Source: Perkinsus olseni
Taxonomy: Eukaryota > Perkinsozoa > Perkinsida > Perkinsidae
Reading direction: 5' to 3'
Length of the DNA stretch: 64,000 bases
NCBI GenBank assembly: GCA_013115135.1
Contig: JABANP010000047.1
Location: 62,001-126,000 of the forward strand
The position numbers were made by a program, and so were the translations under genes. Shown in pieces: positions 1-11,100 of the stretch. Below the pieces are notes generated by a model, which saw nothing but the letters and a program-made list of their open reading frames with translations, was not told the origin of the DNA and did not search any database. Within the stretch, counting starts at the first letter, position 1. Each line of letters begins with the position of its first letter.

Positions 1-492
1 ATCGACGCTTGCGTTTATCTCCGTATTACAGATACGGTAACCATTCCTGGGGCATGGTCTCGCTCGAAGTTGCCGTGATCGTGGATGATGTGGTTTGGGA
101 TTGGTGGGAAGTGCAGATACTGAAGGGACGCAAGTGAGTGTTTATTTGGTGTTGAAAACGCAGGAAGGAATCATAGTTCGTTCGCGTTTGATCATTGAAG
201 TTGAGGTCATTGTTTTTTCTCTGCGTGAGGAAGTATTTTGAGCTGAAGATCTGTTGGTATGTATAGTTTAGAATGGGGACTTGGAGTCAAATCGATGGGC
301 GAGTTCACTACCCCATAGTAGTTTCTTGGTAATAGGAAGCGCGAAGTCAATTTGCGTGCGCGTACTGCCCCCTTTTGATATTTGTAAGCTCAGTGGGACG
401 AAGTGGGAGCAAGCAGTTTCCGAGAAAGAAGAGTTGGACTGTCTTGTTCGCTTTCGGGGTATTTGGTAAGCCAATTTCGAAATTTAGAATAC
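1..492. other. 5' flank, no gene seen
   Basis: No ORF with recognisable content, no splice-linked exon series and no repeat was found before the tRNA array starts. The region is mildly T-rich around 200-250. Confidence 0.4.
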
Positions 493-524
493 AAGCGAGA
501 ATCATACCACTAGACCACACAGCC
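493..524 (-). pseudogene. tRNA-Pro fragment, 5' half only
   Basis: Matches the acceptor 5' strand, D-arm and start of the anticodon arm of the array's tRNA-Pro, then diverges in the anticodon loop. It marks the low-coordinate edge of the first block, 155 bp out of the regular series because its 3' half is gone. Confidence 0.8.
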
Positions 525-607
525 ATGTCTTGGCGGGTTTATTGGGTCGCTCTGGGCAGCAGTGACTGAGCTGGAAACTCCCCTCGCCTTGTAATGTGTT
601 TGTATGA

Positions 608-679
608 GGGCTGTGCCGAGAATTGAACTTGGGACCTCTCGCACCCTAAGCGAGAATCATACCACTTCACCACACAGCC
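608..679 (-). tRNA. tRNA-Pro(AGG), variant copy
   Basis: 72 nt, 7-bp acceptor GGCTGTG/CACAGCC, anticodon stem CTCGC/GCGAG around loop TTAGGGT (anticodon AGG). The D-arm reads GGTGAAGTGGT instead of GGTCTAGTGGT, and the T-stem has a G-to-A change that leaves an A-C mismatch, so function is less sure than for the consensus copies. Confidence 0.75.
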
Positions 680-762
680 GTGTCTGGGTGGGTTTACTGG
701 GTAGCTCTGGGGAGCAGTGACTGAGCTGAAAACTCCCCTCGCCTTGTAATGTGTTTGTATGA

Positions 763-834
763 GGGCTGTGCCGAGAACTGAACTCGGGACCTCTCGCACC
801 CTAGGCGAGAATCATACCACTAGACCACACAGCC
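763..834 (-). tRNA. tRNA-Pro(AGG)
   Basis: Full 72-nt cloverleaf. Loop position 32 is C instead of T, and the T-loop reads TTCAGTT. Acceptor and T-stem pair fully. Its 3' flank is a type B spacer with a T4 run at 729-732, a possible Pol III terminator. Confidence 0.9.
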
Positions 835-917
835 GTGTCTTGGCGGGTTTATTGGGTCGCTCTGGGCAGCAGTGACTGAGCTGGAAACTCCCCTGGCCTT
901 GAAATGTGTTTGTATGA

Positions 918-989
918 GGGCTGTGCCGAGAATTGAATTCGGGACCTCTCGCACCCTAAGCGAGAATCATACCACTAGACCACACAGCC
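918..989 (-). tRNA. tRNA-Pro(AGG)
   Basis: Full cloverleaf with anticodon AGG. One T-stem change (GAATTC instead of GAGTTC) gives an A-C mismatch at the pair closing the loop. The 3' flank is a type A spacer without a T4 run. Confidence 0.8.
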
Positions 990-1072
990 GTGTCTGGGCG
1001 GGTTTACTGGGTAGCTCTGGGGAGCAGTGACTGAGCTGAAAACTCCCCTCGCCTTGTAATGTGTTTGTATGA

Positions 1073-1144
1073 GGGCTGCGCCGAGAATTGAATTTGGGAC
1101 CTCTCGCACCCTAAGCGAGAATCATACCACAAGACCACACAGCC
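1073..1144 (-). tRNA. tRNA-Pro(AGG)
   Basis: Full-length copy. The acceptor holds one G-U wobble (CGCAGCC), the D-arm has one change and the T-stem has changes at two positions. The anticodon arm is consensus. It is followed by a type B spacer with a T4 run. Confidence 0.75.
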
Positions 1145-1227
1145 GTATCTTGGCGGGTTTATTGGGTCGCTCTGGGCAGCAGTGACTGAGCTGGAAACTC
1201 CCCACGCCTTGTAATGTGTTTGTATGA

Positions 1228-1294
1228 GGGCTATGCCGAGAATTGAACTCGGGACCTCTCGCCACCCAAGCGCCATTGTTTGTGCTAGACCACC
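1228..1294 (-). pseudogene. degenerate tRNA-Pro copy
   Basis: The 3' half matches the array consensus, but the 5' half from the anticodon arm on is replaced. The anticodon-loop region reads CTTGGGT, which would give anticodon UGG, but it is not closed by a complementary stem. It ends the first block at high coordinate. Confidence 0.7.
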
Positions 1295-2586
1295 GAGACG
1301 GGAAAGAGACAATAAAAAAACCACCAAGGCACTTTAGAAGGCGATTTTTTCTACATGAAATGGAGTGCGGAGTCCTCTATTTCATTATAATTTCGGTTTT
1401 CTTGAAGGTGCCCTGGATGCCCAGAAATTGAGTTTTATCGTTGGCTAGGCCACCGCTAGACCAGCCTTTAGACCAAATGTAAGCTTTTCTTCGTTCCTTT
1501 ACCAGGTTTTTCAATTCTCTCGGTAGAATCAAATAGCCGGGTGTTAGACTCATTTCATTCTTGTTTTTGGAAGACTTTGATCATGTGAAAAGAGTCTGAA
1601 AGGTGCTGGCTTTTGCGGACATGTGCGACGCCGTGACGCGTGCCGCGACGCGCCACGGGCGAGCGAGCGTGACTACCGCGGCGGTAGTACCGCCCTACTA
1701 GCAGTGCCTTTGGTTGGCATTCCAGCACAATTCCGGTTCAGTTAGTTGATAAGAACTTGCCGGGTAGGGGGAGACCATCTAAAGCTCAGCGTGCTGCGGG
1801 AGAACGAGAAACTCTCCAAGTCCAATGAGACCCTTTTATGATAGCCATTCAAACAAGTCAAGCGTCGAATGCGGGCACCAGCGCAGATGAGGAACGGACT
1901 AATGCCTTCTCTTTAGAAATGCTGGTCGGAACCCTGAGACCTATTATCAGGAACGAATTCCAAGAAACAAGACAAGAAAAAACGAGACCCCAAACAATCG
2001 GCCCCTAGCCAACCAGCTTTGTCTACAACCCCTTGCTCGGAAGAATGGGATTACGCTCGATGCAATAAGTGGCGTTTGGGTTTCGGAAGAGAAGCGGATT
2101 GGACTGTTCTATTTGGACATATGAGCGGTTCTACGACGAGCTTCCACGCAAGGTCGGGGAATTTTTCATTGTCAGCCGAGTGGCACCGCGATCACCTCAG
2201 TGCACGGAAGAGCCCCTTGAAATTCTTCTGCTTTACAATGGTGGCAGGGCTGGGAGCTAAATGATAACAAATGACTCGGTAGAGAAGGAGGTTTACCTCC
2301 TCTAACAGAGCGCTGAACTTCACGATGAGAGATCGGTAGGTACAGAAGTTCTAACTACTCACCATGATAGGCTGGCTGACAGCCGGGAGGTGGAGGAACT
2401 TACAAGGACGAGATTTGTAGTGGATCCTAGCCCGCGTTAAATGACCATTCCTCATCCGTGAAGAGACAGAAAGACTCTATTTCAATCACCCATAAGACAG
2501 GTGTTCTAACAAAAAGTGGCTTCTTAACTTATTTTTTTATTTTTTTTCGCGCCTCCGGCGCGAATATCACACTATATCGCGCAGCT
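1295..2586. other. spacer between tRNA blocks
   Basis: About 1.3 kb without tRNA repeats or a convincing gene. ORFs near 2019-2264 are short and show no family resemblance. A T-rich run leads into a small hairpin at 2546-2564 (TTCGCGCC/GGCGCGAA, 3-nt loop) just before the second block. Confidence 0.4.
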
Positions 2587-2630
2587 CTCTCGCACCCTAA
2601 GCGAGAATCATACCACTAGACCACACAGCC
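2587..2630 (-). pseudogene. tRNA-Pro fragment
   Basis: Acceptor 5' strand, D-arm and whole anticodon arm (AGG) are present. The T-arm and 3' acceptor strand are missing. Confidence 0.8.
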
Positions 2631-2713
2631 ATGTCTTGGCGGGTTTATTGGGTCGCTCTGGGCAACAGTGACTGAGCTGGAAACTCCCCTCGCCTTGTAA
2701 TGTGTTTGTATGA

Positions 2714-2785
2714 GGGCTGTGCCGAGAATTGAACTCGGGACCTCTCGCACCCTAAGCGAGAATCATACCACTAGACCACACAGCC
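2714..2785 (-). tRNA. tRNA-Pro(AGG), consensus copy
   Basis: All four stems pair without mismatch: acceptor GGCTGTG/CACAGCC, anticodon CTCGC/GCGAG, T-stem CCGAG/CTCGG. The loop TTAGGGT gives anticodon AGG. The internal boxes are intact (B-box core GAGTTCAATTC). No CCA is encoded, as expected for a eukaryote. Confidence 0.93.
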
Positions 2786-2868
2786 GTGTCTGGGCGGGTT
2801 TACTGGGTAGCTCTGGGGAGCAGTGACTGAGCTGAAAACTCCCCTCGCCTTGTAATGTGTTTGTATGA

Positions 2869-2940
2869 GGGCTGTGCCGAGAATTGAACTCGGGACCTCT
2901 CGCACCCTAAGCGAGAATCATACCACTAGACCACACAGCC
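2869..2940 (-). tRNA. tRNA-Pro(AGG), consensus copy
   Basis: Identical in sequence to the consensus cloverleaf. Its 3' flank is a type B spacer with a T4 run, so it is among the best candidates for an active copy. Confidence 0.93.
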
Positions 2941-3023
2941 GTGTCTTGGCGGATTTCTTGGGTCGCTCTGGGCAGCAGTGACTGAGCTGGAAACTCCCCT
3001 GGCCTTGAAATGTGTTTGTATGA

Positions 3024-3095
3024 GGGCTATGCCGAAAATTGAACTCGAGACCTCTCACACCCTAAGCGAGAATTATACCTCTAGACCACACAGCC
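3024..3095 (-). tRNA. tRNA-Pro(AGG), diverged copy
   Basis: Six or more substitutions, but nearly all give G-U wobbles (one in the acceptor, one in the anticodon stem, two in the T-stem). Folding is therefore kept and anticodon AGG is intact. Compensated divergence or early decay are both possible. Confidence 0.65.
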
Positions 3096-3178
3096 ATGTC
3101 TTGGCGGGTTTATTGGGTCGCTCTGGGCAACAGTGACTGAGCTGGAAACTCCCCTCGCCTTGTAATGTGTTTGTATGA

Positions 3179-3250
3179 GGGCTGTGCCGAGAATTGAACT
3201 CGGGACCTCTCGCACCCTAAGCGAGAATCATACCACTAGACCACACAGCC
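3179..3250 (-). tRNA. tRNA-Pro(AGG), consensus copy
   Basis: Identical to the consensus cloverleaf, with a type A spacer at its 3' side lacking a T4 run. Confidence 0.92.
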
Positions 3251-3333
3251 GTGTCTGGGCGGGTTTACTGGGTAGCTCTGGGGAGCAGTGACTGAGCTGA
3301 AAACTCCTTTCGCCTTGTAATGTGTTTGTACGA

Positions 3334-3405
3334 GGGCTGTGCCGAGAATTGAATTCGGGACCTCTCGCACCCTAAGCGAGAATCATACCACTAGACCACA
3401 CAGCC
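3334..3405 (-). tRNA. tRNA-Pro(AGG)
   Basis: Consensus except for one T-stem mismatch (GAATTC). A type B 3' flank carries the T4 run. Confidence 0.85.
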
Positions 3406-3488
3406 GTGTCTTGGCGGGTTTATTGGGTCGCTCTGGGCAGCAGTGACTGAGCTGGAAACTCCCCTGGCCTTGAAATGTGTTTGTATGA

Positions 3489-3560
3489 GGGCTGTGCCGA
3501 GAATTGAACTCGGGACCTCTCGCACCTTAAGCGAGAATCATACCACTAGACCACATAGCC
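3489..3560 (-). tRNA. tRNA-Pro body with AAG (Leu) anticodon
   Basis: The anticodon loop reads TTAAGGT instead of TTAGGGT: one G-to-A change at position 35 turns AGG (Pro) into AAG, which would read Leu CUU. The acceptor stem also has an A-C mismatch (CATAGCC on the plus strand). Probably a pseudogene; if charged by ProRS it would be a mistranslating tRNA. Confidence 0.6.
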
Positions 3561-3643
3561 ATGTCTTGGCGGGTTTATTGGGTCGCTCTGGGCAGCAGTG
3601 ACTGAGCTGGAAACTCCCCACGCCTTGTAATGTGTTTGTATGA

Positions 3644-3715
3644 GGGCTGTGCCGAGAATTGAACTCGGGACCTCTCGCACCCTAAGCGAGAATCATACCA
3701 CTAGACCACACAGCC
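3644..3715 (-). tRNA. tRNA-Pro(AGG), consensus copy
   Basis: Perfect consensus cloverleaf; its 3' spacer is type A with the ...CCCCACGCC... subtype. Confidence 0.92.
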
Positions 3716-3800
3716 GTGTCTTGGCGGGTTTATTGGGTCGCTCTGGGGCAGCAGTGACTGAGCTGGAAACTCCCCTGGCCTTGTAAATGTGTTTGTATGA

Positions 3801-3874
3801 GGGCTGTGCCGAGAAATTGAACTCGGGACCTCTCGCAGCCCTAAGCGAGAATCATACCACTAGACCACACAGCC
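3801..3874 (-). pseudogene. tRNA-Pro copy with two insertions
   Basis: 74 nt: one extra base in the T-loop and one in the anticodon loop (TTAGGGCT), so both loops are 8 nt. The adjacent spacers also have extra bases, so this unit is 157 bp long. Confidence 0.75.
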
Positions 3875-3957
3875 ATGTCTTGGCTGGTTTATTGGGTCGC
3901 TCTGGGCAGCAGTGACTGAGCTGGAAACTCCCCACGCCTTGTAATGTGTTTGTATGA

Positions 3958-3999
3958 GGGCTGTGCCGAGAATTGAACTTGGAACTTCTCGCACCCTAA
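3958..3999 (-). pseudogene. tRNA-Pro fragment, 3' half
   Basis: T-arm and 3' acceptor strand are present and diverged. The match stops inside the anticodon loop, which is the right edge of the array. Confidence 0.8.
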
Positions 4000-5196
4000 C
4001 GGGGCTTGTGCGCGCCAAAGTTAACAAGAGACTTATGGTAGTGAGTATAGTTCAATGCTAGAGCTAGCAAGGTGCTAGCACTAGAAACAGCCATGAAGTT
4101 ATGGCTGTAATGATGGCGGATGCGAGCTTTACCCAGCCCTCCGCTCCCTGGATGTGGAGGTAGGATACTGGAGACTCCTGAGTCGACCCAGATTGGGTAT
4201 GGAGTCTGGCAGCTCTCGTGTCCTACTGAACCGTGCCATGGTTACCGTGGTGGCATCCAACTGATAGTTGGCAGCAGACACAGGCTACTGCCTGGTCGCT
4301 GGCTCTGACACTGCTGGATATCGCGGAGGCCAGAGCAGAGCCACTCACTGTTCACACTCCCAACCTTTGCATCATAGAAATTTCGCCTGGTGCGAAATCG
4401 GCTCACAGTCAAAAGCCTGATGAGAATTTCGATCCACCTAACCTATGGTGTGTGTGTGTGTGAGTTTATAGTCCAACGCCGGTTCCGGCTTAGTTAGACT
4501 CTTGCCAATGTGCACAGTTAGGAGACTTTCTGTAGCATTGACATGCGGTGCAATCAGATAGATTGTCAAGAAGCTATTCTCAGGGTTATATTCAACTAGA
4601 GAGACTTCCTTTCCTCCTGGCAGGATCCGCTTACACATCCGGGGGGCTGTGCCCACGACCGTCACACAAAGCCTCGCCCCGGCGTGCCACGACAAGCATC
4701 ATCTCCAGGACTCGAAAAGTCCGCCAATCAAGTTGCTTTTCCCCCGTGGTGGACTCTCCAGCGACGTCGTCTTCAGTTTCAGACTTCCAAATCGCAAATT
4801 CGCACATCTATCAGCGTGCCTCGGTGAACAGGATCCCTGACGTTTGATTGGCCCTCAGATTTTGAACGGTTGGGTTCTTATTTGTTGGCGATCTGCCACT
4901 GAGCGTCTCAGAACGACAGAACCTCTCTAGAAGTAATCCGGACACGCCGCGTTCAGCATCACTGTGCCCGTGCAGTCGGGGTAGTCTTTGCCATAACAAG
5001 CTCATGTTGATCAGTTTCGTGATTGCTACTCTCGCTGCGTTTCGTTGTCAAACGATAGTTCGTAGACTCAACTACGAAGGGGATGCGATGGCCTTTTTCC
5101 TCATCCCTGTTTGTGACTAGGCCTCTTCTTTTTGTCGGCTCTTTGCCGTCTCAAGCCCTTTCCTGTCTGTGACTACAAGCACTCAACCGGACAATC
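4000..5196. other. intergenic, upstream of giant repeat gene
   Basis: No gene recognised. It holds a short (GT)n tract at 4447-4461 and a few short ORFs on both strands that show no family features. The promoter and 5' UTR of the downstream gene should lie in the last few hundred bases, but no motif could be assigned. Confidence 0.4.
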
Positions 5197-8100
5197 ATGC
5201 GTGACTCTGTAGCTTCAGAGTGTCGTGGCGGACCACTTCGGTCTCTTGTAAAGCGACTGGCAACATCGCCGTCATTGGCAATATTGCTCGCCTCTTTCAT
5301 AGCCTCAGTAACACCGTTGTCTGTAGCTGGTGTCAGCATCGCGAATAGCGACTATGAAGAGGTATTGGCTCTACGAGATGGTGGCATACTACACTCGGGT
5401 GTTCCTTGCAGATATCGGAAGACGTTAGCGATTTGTGTGAAGCTGTCGAGCTCGGTGACGGAACCTATTACCTCGTCGCAGCTTACAGAGGGAATGCTGT
5501 CGCGGTAAAGCGGATGGCTTCGGCTATCTAACCTATCGCTACGGTTTCATTCTCGTTCAGTTGACCAGTAGGCGTTCGGGTTCGAAGCAGCCCTATGTTC
5601 GGTGCAAGCCCGTGAAGGAACCGATCTACCGTTCGTTCGGCGGGAAGTTCGTGGTTCAAAGCACATGTGGCCTCTCTACTGTCCGCTTTTACTTCAAGGA
5701 CCAGCATGGAGCAGCAGACTTTGCTGTACTGTGGGGAGGCGTCACTACGGTAGGTCACTGACAGAGCCCCGCCGCCCTGATGATGCCAGGAATTGCGGCT
5801 ATCTTGGAATTCTTCATCGGTCTGTGTTCAGGTGGAAATGGTTGAGGACTATCTATCGAAGTCACCTGTATTCAACTCTGCCTCTCTCGGTGAAAAGTTG
5901 AAGCTCGTGAGAGCTGCTGTCGATCACTCTCCCGAACACTACTTTGCTACTCGCCGGACGCTAGAGGTGGCAGCCCAGGCCTTCCGAAGCACAGTCAATC
6001 AGCCCTTTCTTCAGTTTACTGTTGGAGGGGAGTCTGAGCCAATTTCTTTGGACTGTGATCGAGTTCGCGACCAGGGAACTTCCAAGAGGGGCTACTCCTC
6101 GGATGAAGGTGTCGAGCATGCCTGTCTTAGTCAGTCAGGCGTCATCGTCTCTGTATCGTCCTTCAGCTGGCTCCCAGTTTACTGTGACAGTCGACTGTAA
6201 TGAGGAAACTAAAGGGAAGGTCACTCTGAGCATCCCTTTTGAGAAGAGCTACGTGGCGAGCGACTTCGCCGCTAGCTGGGGCTACTTCACCTATGCTGTA
6301 ATCGCTCTCCTTTGTAGTGGTCATGACGATGGCCAGGTTCAGATACGAGTAAACGTTAGCAAGGCAGATCCCGAGATCGAAGACATGCGGGTTGAGCTCA
6401 ACCTAGATTCGAAGAGACCAAGAGAACGACTGATCACTGTAGGATGATGAGTCATCATCCACCACGAGCAAGGCTCTTGCGTGGCCTCTTCTCACCTGTT
6501 GTATCTGCCTCAGTACAACTCAGTGAAATACACCTGTGGCGCCGTATTCTTCGCTGATGAGACGGATGGCGGGTATTCTATGAAAGCCAATTGCGCTGAG
6601 ATTGGCGTGTGGCAACGGCAAGATATGGAGTTCAAGTTCAAAGATGTTCGAGAGGGGCGAAGGATCGCCTATGAGCTCGGCGGCTATCGCGGGGTAGCCC
6701 GGCTGCCGCTTGCACGGCTTCCCACTCGGAACGGTGGCCCTCTCTCAGGTTCGAAGCGAGCTTCTCACCAAAATCAAAGACGGCCGAGTCTTCGGAGAGA
6801 AGAGCAGCATCGCTAAAGTCATCAGAGCATCTGGGGAAGTTAGTCTTGCGGATGCAGAAAACACTATCAAACAGAGACTCGAGGTGAGCAGCAGCTGGGC
6901 GATCGCACTCTCTCCGTCGTCGGCGGTAAAGTTAGCGGTTTAGATCACCTTCGAAGATGGCGAGACGAGGCCAATGCGGTGCATGCCTCTTGAAGGGACC
7001 AACGGCCTGCGAGCATCCTATGGGAACTTCCTGTTACAAGCGAAATGCAGTGGCCTTTTCACTGAGCTTCTCTTCGAGGATGAGATCAGTATGATGGCCT
7101 TTGCTGTCGAGTGGGCTGGATATCGACCGATGGAGGTGAAACGAGACGTCGAGGCGGTGCGAGGATAACTCTCCAATTGCGAATCGTTCTCAGGAGGAGC
7201 TTCAAATCGGCTTCCGTGACAGTGCAACCGAGGTACAGATTCAACCCAAAGGAGTTGATGTGGCGACAGCCTTCCCTCTCGGGATGGCCTACGCCGAGCG
7301 ATGGGCCTCTTACCTGGACAGGAAGGATCGCAGGCTCAAATCTAGGCGTATCTCGGTACGGCCAGCACATGAACTCAGCGAACAGAGCTACTGAGGAGCT
7401 GCCTTTCAGATTCACATTCCGTCGGCTTATATTCGTTTCACGGAGTCCTTCTACTGTCACCGTGTGAAAGAACCGGTTCATCCAGTTGAAGCCAGCAATA
7501 ATGGCGGGACCCAGTTCGGGGTCACCGCTTACTGTGGGCTCATCGGATATGACTTACGAGAGCCCGACGCGGAGAACTGGGACTTGAAGGTGACCGTCGT
7601 GTTCAAGGATAGGAGCAGGGCTATGACGATGGCCAAGTGGTGGGGCGGCTACTGGGGAGTGAGTGGATGAACCTTCGTCGTCGTGGTGATTCTAGAGGTG
7701 GAGTACTCTATCGATTATGTCAGATAAATGGGCGTGACTGCCATCAGCTGGATATTGATGGCAAGGCTGTTGCCGGGCCGGGAGACGCGATCATCGCTTC
7801 GGTCGAGATAGACCCCTTCTTCAAGCCGCCGAAGATCGTTGGCAGCACCATTACGGTGAGACCTCGGGTTCAATTCCTGGTAACGACAACATATCCACAA
7901 TGAAAATGGACTTTAGACGTTCCCAACATCACCGTCTATCGTGACTGCTCCTCAGGCCCCTGCCGGAAAGGACTTCCCTTGTAACAGTGTGCAGCCGACT
8001 ATCCGGTACTTACAGAAGGACTATGAGCTTTCACTCTCCTGTGATGACAAGCCCTCAACCCTGCATTGCAAAAGCCGCAGCGGCTCCTCACAGTTCGCCA

Positions 8101-11100
8101 TGCAATTCGGTCTGTTCAAGGAAGTGACAGTAAGTCCTGTGAAGGGAATACCCACTCTCATGCTTCTTTCCCTATCAGATCGCCATGCATAAGAGCCTCC
8201 TAGACAGCTGCCCTGACCTTTGGGGAGATGGAGTTGCACAAGGATCGTATAACGGTGCTGCCGAGGCTATGTTATTAGTCAAGGACGGTGTGAAGGGCGT
8301 CGCTAATAGATGGGTTCAGGTAGGATTATCTCTTCAAGCCTCTTGCGATAAGCATGATGATCCGAAGAGCTTCTGGTATTTCCTTACCACATTAGGATCA
8401 TCGGTCTTCTCACCCTGGGCCCTCTGCCCGCCTCTGAACGTCTCGTTCTCGGTGGTGTTGATGATGATGACGAGGCATCGTCCGTTCCTGCTCAGACTTC
8501 CACTGGCAGATCGGAGTCCTGTGAGCCGGTCGAGCCCCACATGATGTGGGTTAATGGCAGGTGAGTTTCCGACCGCTCCACAGGCGATTCAGATGAGACG
8601 ACACGCCGATAGATACGCGTTCTCAAGCCAGTGCGCAGGGGAGGCCACCAAAATGGGTTGTAGCAGTAAGGAAGCCGCGGAAGACTTCGCCTGGGGATGG
8701 GGCGATACTGAAATTTCTGATGTGAGAATGGCCCCAGCTCGTCGTTCTACCGGCATTTGCGTTTATGGTTGTAGATATCCATCGCCGCTGATGTTATCAA
8801 GAAGTGCGAAGCCGTCGCCGTTGGAGAGTCCACTACTAGATTGCTCGGAGCAGCCTTTGACCCTGCTACTCAAAAGAGGACCATAATGGTGAGATTACGC
8901 ATCACTCGGTGCTAGGAACTCTATCGCTACCTTCACTGATTACTCCACACTCGAACCGCTATCGATCCTTTTTGTCGTTGACTTGGGCATCATTTCCCAC
9001 TCTGTCAAGTCCTTGAGATGGTGGCTGATAGAATTGGAGCCGGGCCTACTCTCTGTTGTGAATAATGGACTGACAGACTTCTGTTGATCGTGTTCGGGGA
9101 TATTCTTACGAGTCTCCATGCTCAACATGAAGGCATTCGTAGAGATACTGGGAATCATATCCCGAAGATTTGAGGCCCTCATCATCACTACTACCGCGCC
9201 CGCCGTCTCAGGTATCCTCATCAAAGAACCCGGTGTCATGCTCTGCTGTAGAGGAGGCCCCAGAAGACATGGACCTTCTTGGAGAGTACCACATCACCGC
9301 CAAATGTGCTTCGCGAGATGTCGTTATCAAGTGCACTGACCCGGGGGCTGCAGTGAAGCTGGCCCATCTATGGGGTTCTTATCCCAATCGCGAGGTAAGA
9401 GCAGCTGTTGTCGTCCATGCTGAGCGAGGTTACCCTGGATTTCCTTAGATCCAAGTTAGCAAGGCTTTGCTGGCGAAATGCAGCGCTCCCTCTGGCACGC
9501 AGTCTCTAACTTACGAAGTGACCGACGACGGGCAATGGAAGGGGACTCCTAGATCTTGGGTAGGGCGAGGACTCGGTATGGCGCGAATTGCTTGAAGCGA
9601 TCGATCTGACAGTTCACCAAAGAACGGGGCCTCACCTGCAGCACCCCAGTGCCCGACCTCAACTTTATCGGTGATGATATCCTCATCCAGACAGCTTGTG
9701 GTTCCGATGTGCTGAGGCTGAGTTGCGGTGGACTGGATGGTATAAAGGAGACTATGAGAATCGTTACTCGATGGGGGGAGAATCCTAGCCCTAAGGTGAG
9801 ACAGTCTACAAGAACAGTATAATGACAGTATCGCTGGTCAGATCCTGATCAATAAGAAGGTCCTAGAGCGCTGCACAACGCTGACTAATGTTGGTGATGG
9901 TACACTGGAGTCGGCTTGGTTACGAGTCACCGGAGACGGCTCCCGAATCAGTAGATATTTATGGGTAAGAGGCCCGGCAGGGCGGTCACCTCGGCAATCT
10001 GTTTCCATGGCCTCCATCATTTCAGTCGGGCGAGCCCATCCGCTGTGATCATGGAGTGACGTCCCCTCTCATACTGTCTGACGATAGCGTGAAGGTGAAG
10101 ACACAGTGTGAAGGCGAGAAGGGCCCGGTGGCCATAAGTTGCCGAAGCGACTTTCCCGCCGTTAGAGAATTCGCGCGGAACTGGGGAGGATGGGATAGCG
10201 CAGTGGTGAGTGTCTACCTCAACCAAAGATACTGTTGGACTCCAGTTGAAATCACACTGTTGCCTTATTGTCGCTGACGAGACGCCTCAAGCTCTGCGGT
10301 ATATCTTCCACGCGGAGAGCATTGGGCCCACAGCCTCTGACGTGGATTGCATTCGATTTTGCATGATGCTCCTCTGGAGTCGTCCCTGCTTGCATCAGAT
10401 GCTATTGGATCCCAGCTTGTACTCCTCCTGTGCTGCTGAGAGATCTGGCGCTACCAGCGACCGAGAGAGGATTGCGGCCATCACTTACAATGTTGACAGT
10501 CGTCACAGGAGTATCGTGGTAGGTCGGTCACCCTGGTCTTCCTCACGCAAGTATAGCTAAATATGGGCGATGGTTTGAGTGACTAGAAGTGAATGCGTGG
10601 ACGAGCGTCATTATAGTACCCATCCGGGAAGGTCGTGTTCATAGACAATGTGCCGTCAATGCTACGGCCAAGTCTCACGCTATCTGATCCGCTGCGTGTG
10701 ATACTGTATTCTTCTTTTGCGCAGTTCCCAGACAAGACCCAGGAGACCTGTGCTAGTCCAAGCTCTCCTCCGGCGTTGGTTGTGGATGAAGATGATGCGT
10801 CATATCGTCTCCGAGTCCCCTGCAACAAGAAGAACTACGTCGTCCTCACTTGCACCTTGCCCGGCAATGCTGTGGATGTGTCCACTTTCTTTGGCTATCG
10901 CACGAGAGAGGTAACTGCTACAGTGCTGACTGCAACATTTACTGACACCTCACAATTGATGCACGGTCTTCTCTGATATTGTTACGGCACTCTCAGGTTA
11001 CCGTGCAGGAGGCAACTGAGTGTAAGTCGAAGTCTAGCGGCATGGCCCCTCTGCGGGCTTCCATCCACATCAATGCTGATGGTACAGCGGGTTCCCGGAC

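Larger units (their letters stand above)
493..1294 (-). repeat. tandem tRNA-Pro array, block 1 (155-bp period)
   Basis: Five tRNA-Pro(AGG) units start at 608, 763, 918, 1073 and 1228, exactly 155 bp apart, plus a truncated copy at the edge. Each unit is a 72-nt tRNA and an 83-nt spacer. Two spacer types alternate: type A (TCTTGG...GGGTCGC...CTGGAAACT) and type B (TCTGGG...GGGTAGC...CTGAAAACT), so the ancestral unit here may be a 310-bp dimer. Read on the minus strand, only type B spacers give a T4 run, about 31 nt past the tRNA 3' end. Confidence 0.9.
2587..3999 (-). repeat. tandem tRNA-Pro array, block 2 (155-bp period)
   Basis: Eight full units start at 2714, 2869, 3024, 3179, 3334, 3489, 3644 and 3801, with truncated copies at both edges (2587-2630 and 3958-3999). 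Spacing is 155 bp except the last full step, which is 157 bp. Spacer order from low to high coordinate is A B A A B A A A A, so the dimeric A/B pattern of block 1 is partly lost. Confidence 0.9.

Noticed and set aside
539..1327. Minus-strand ORFs with repeated peptides in the tRNA array
   Set aside because: They are read-through of tandem tRNA units; the repeated peptide simply translates the T-arm.
493..3999. CRISPR-like array
   Set aside because: Regular spacing, but the repeat is a 72-nt tRNA and the 83-nt spacers are themselves repeated. The genome is eukaryotic.
4548..4847. ORFs on both strands near 4.5-5.0 kb
   Set aside because: They overlap on both strands, have no family features and no splice-linked neighbours.
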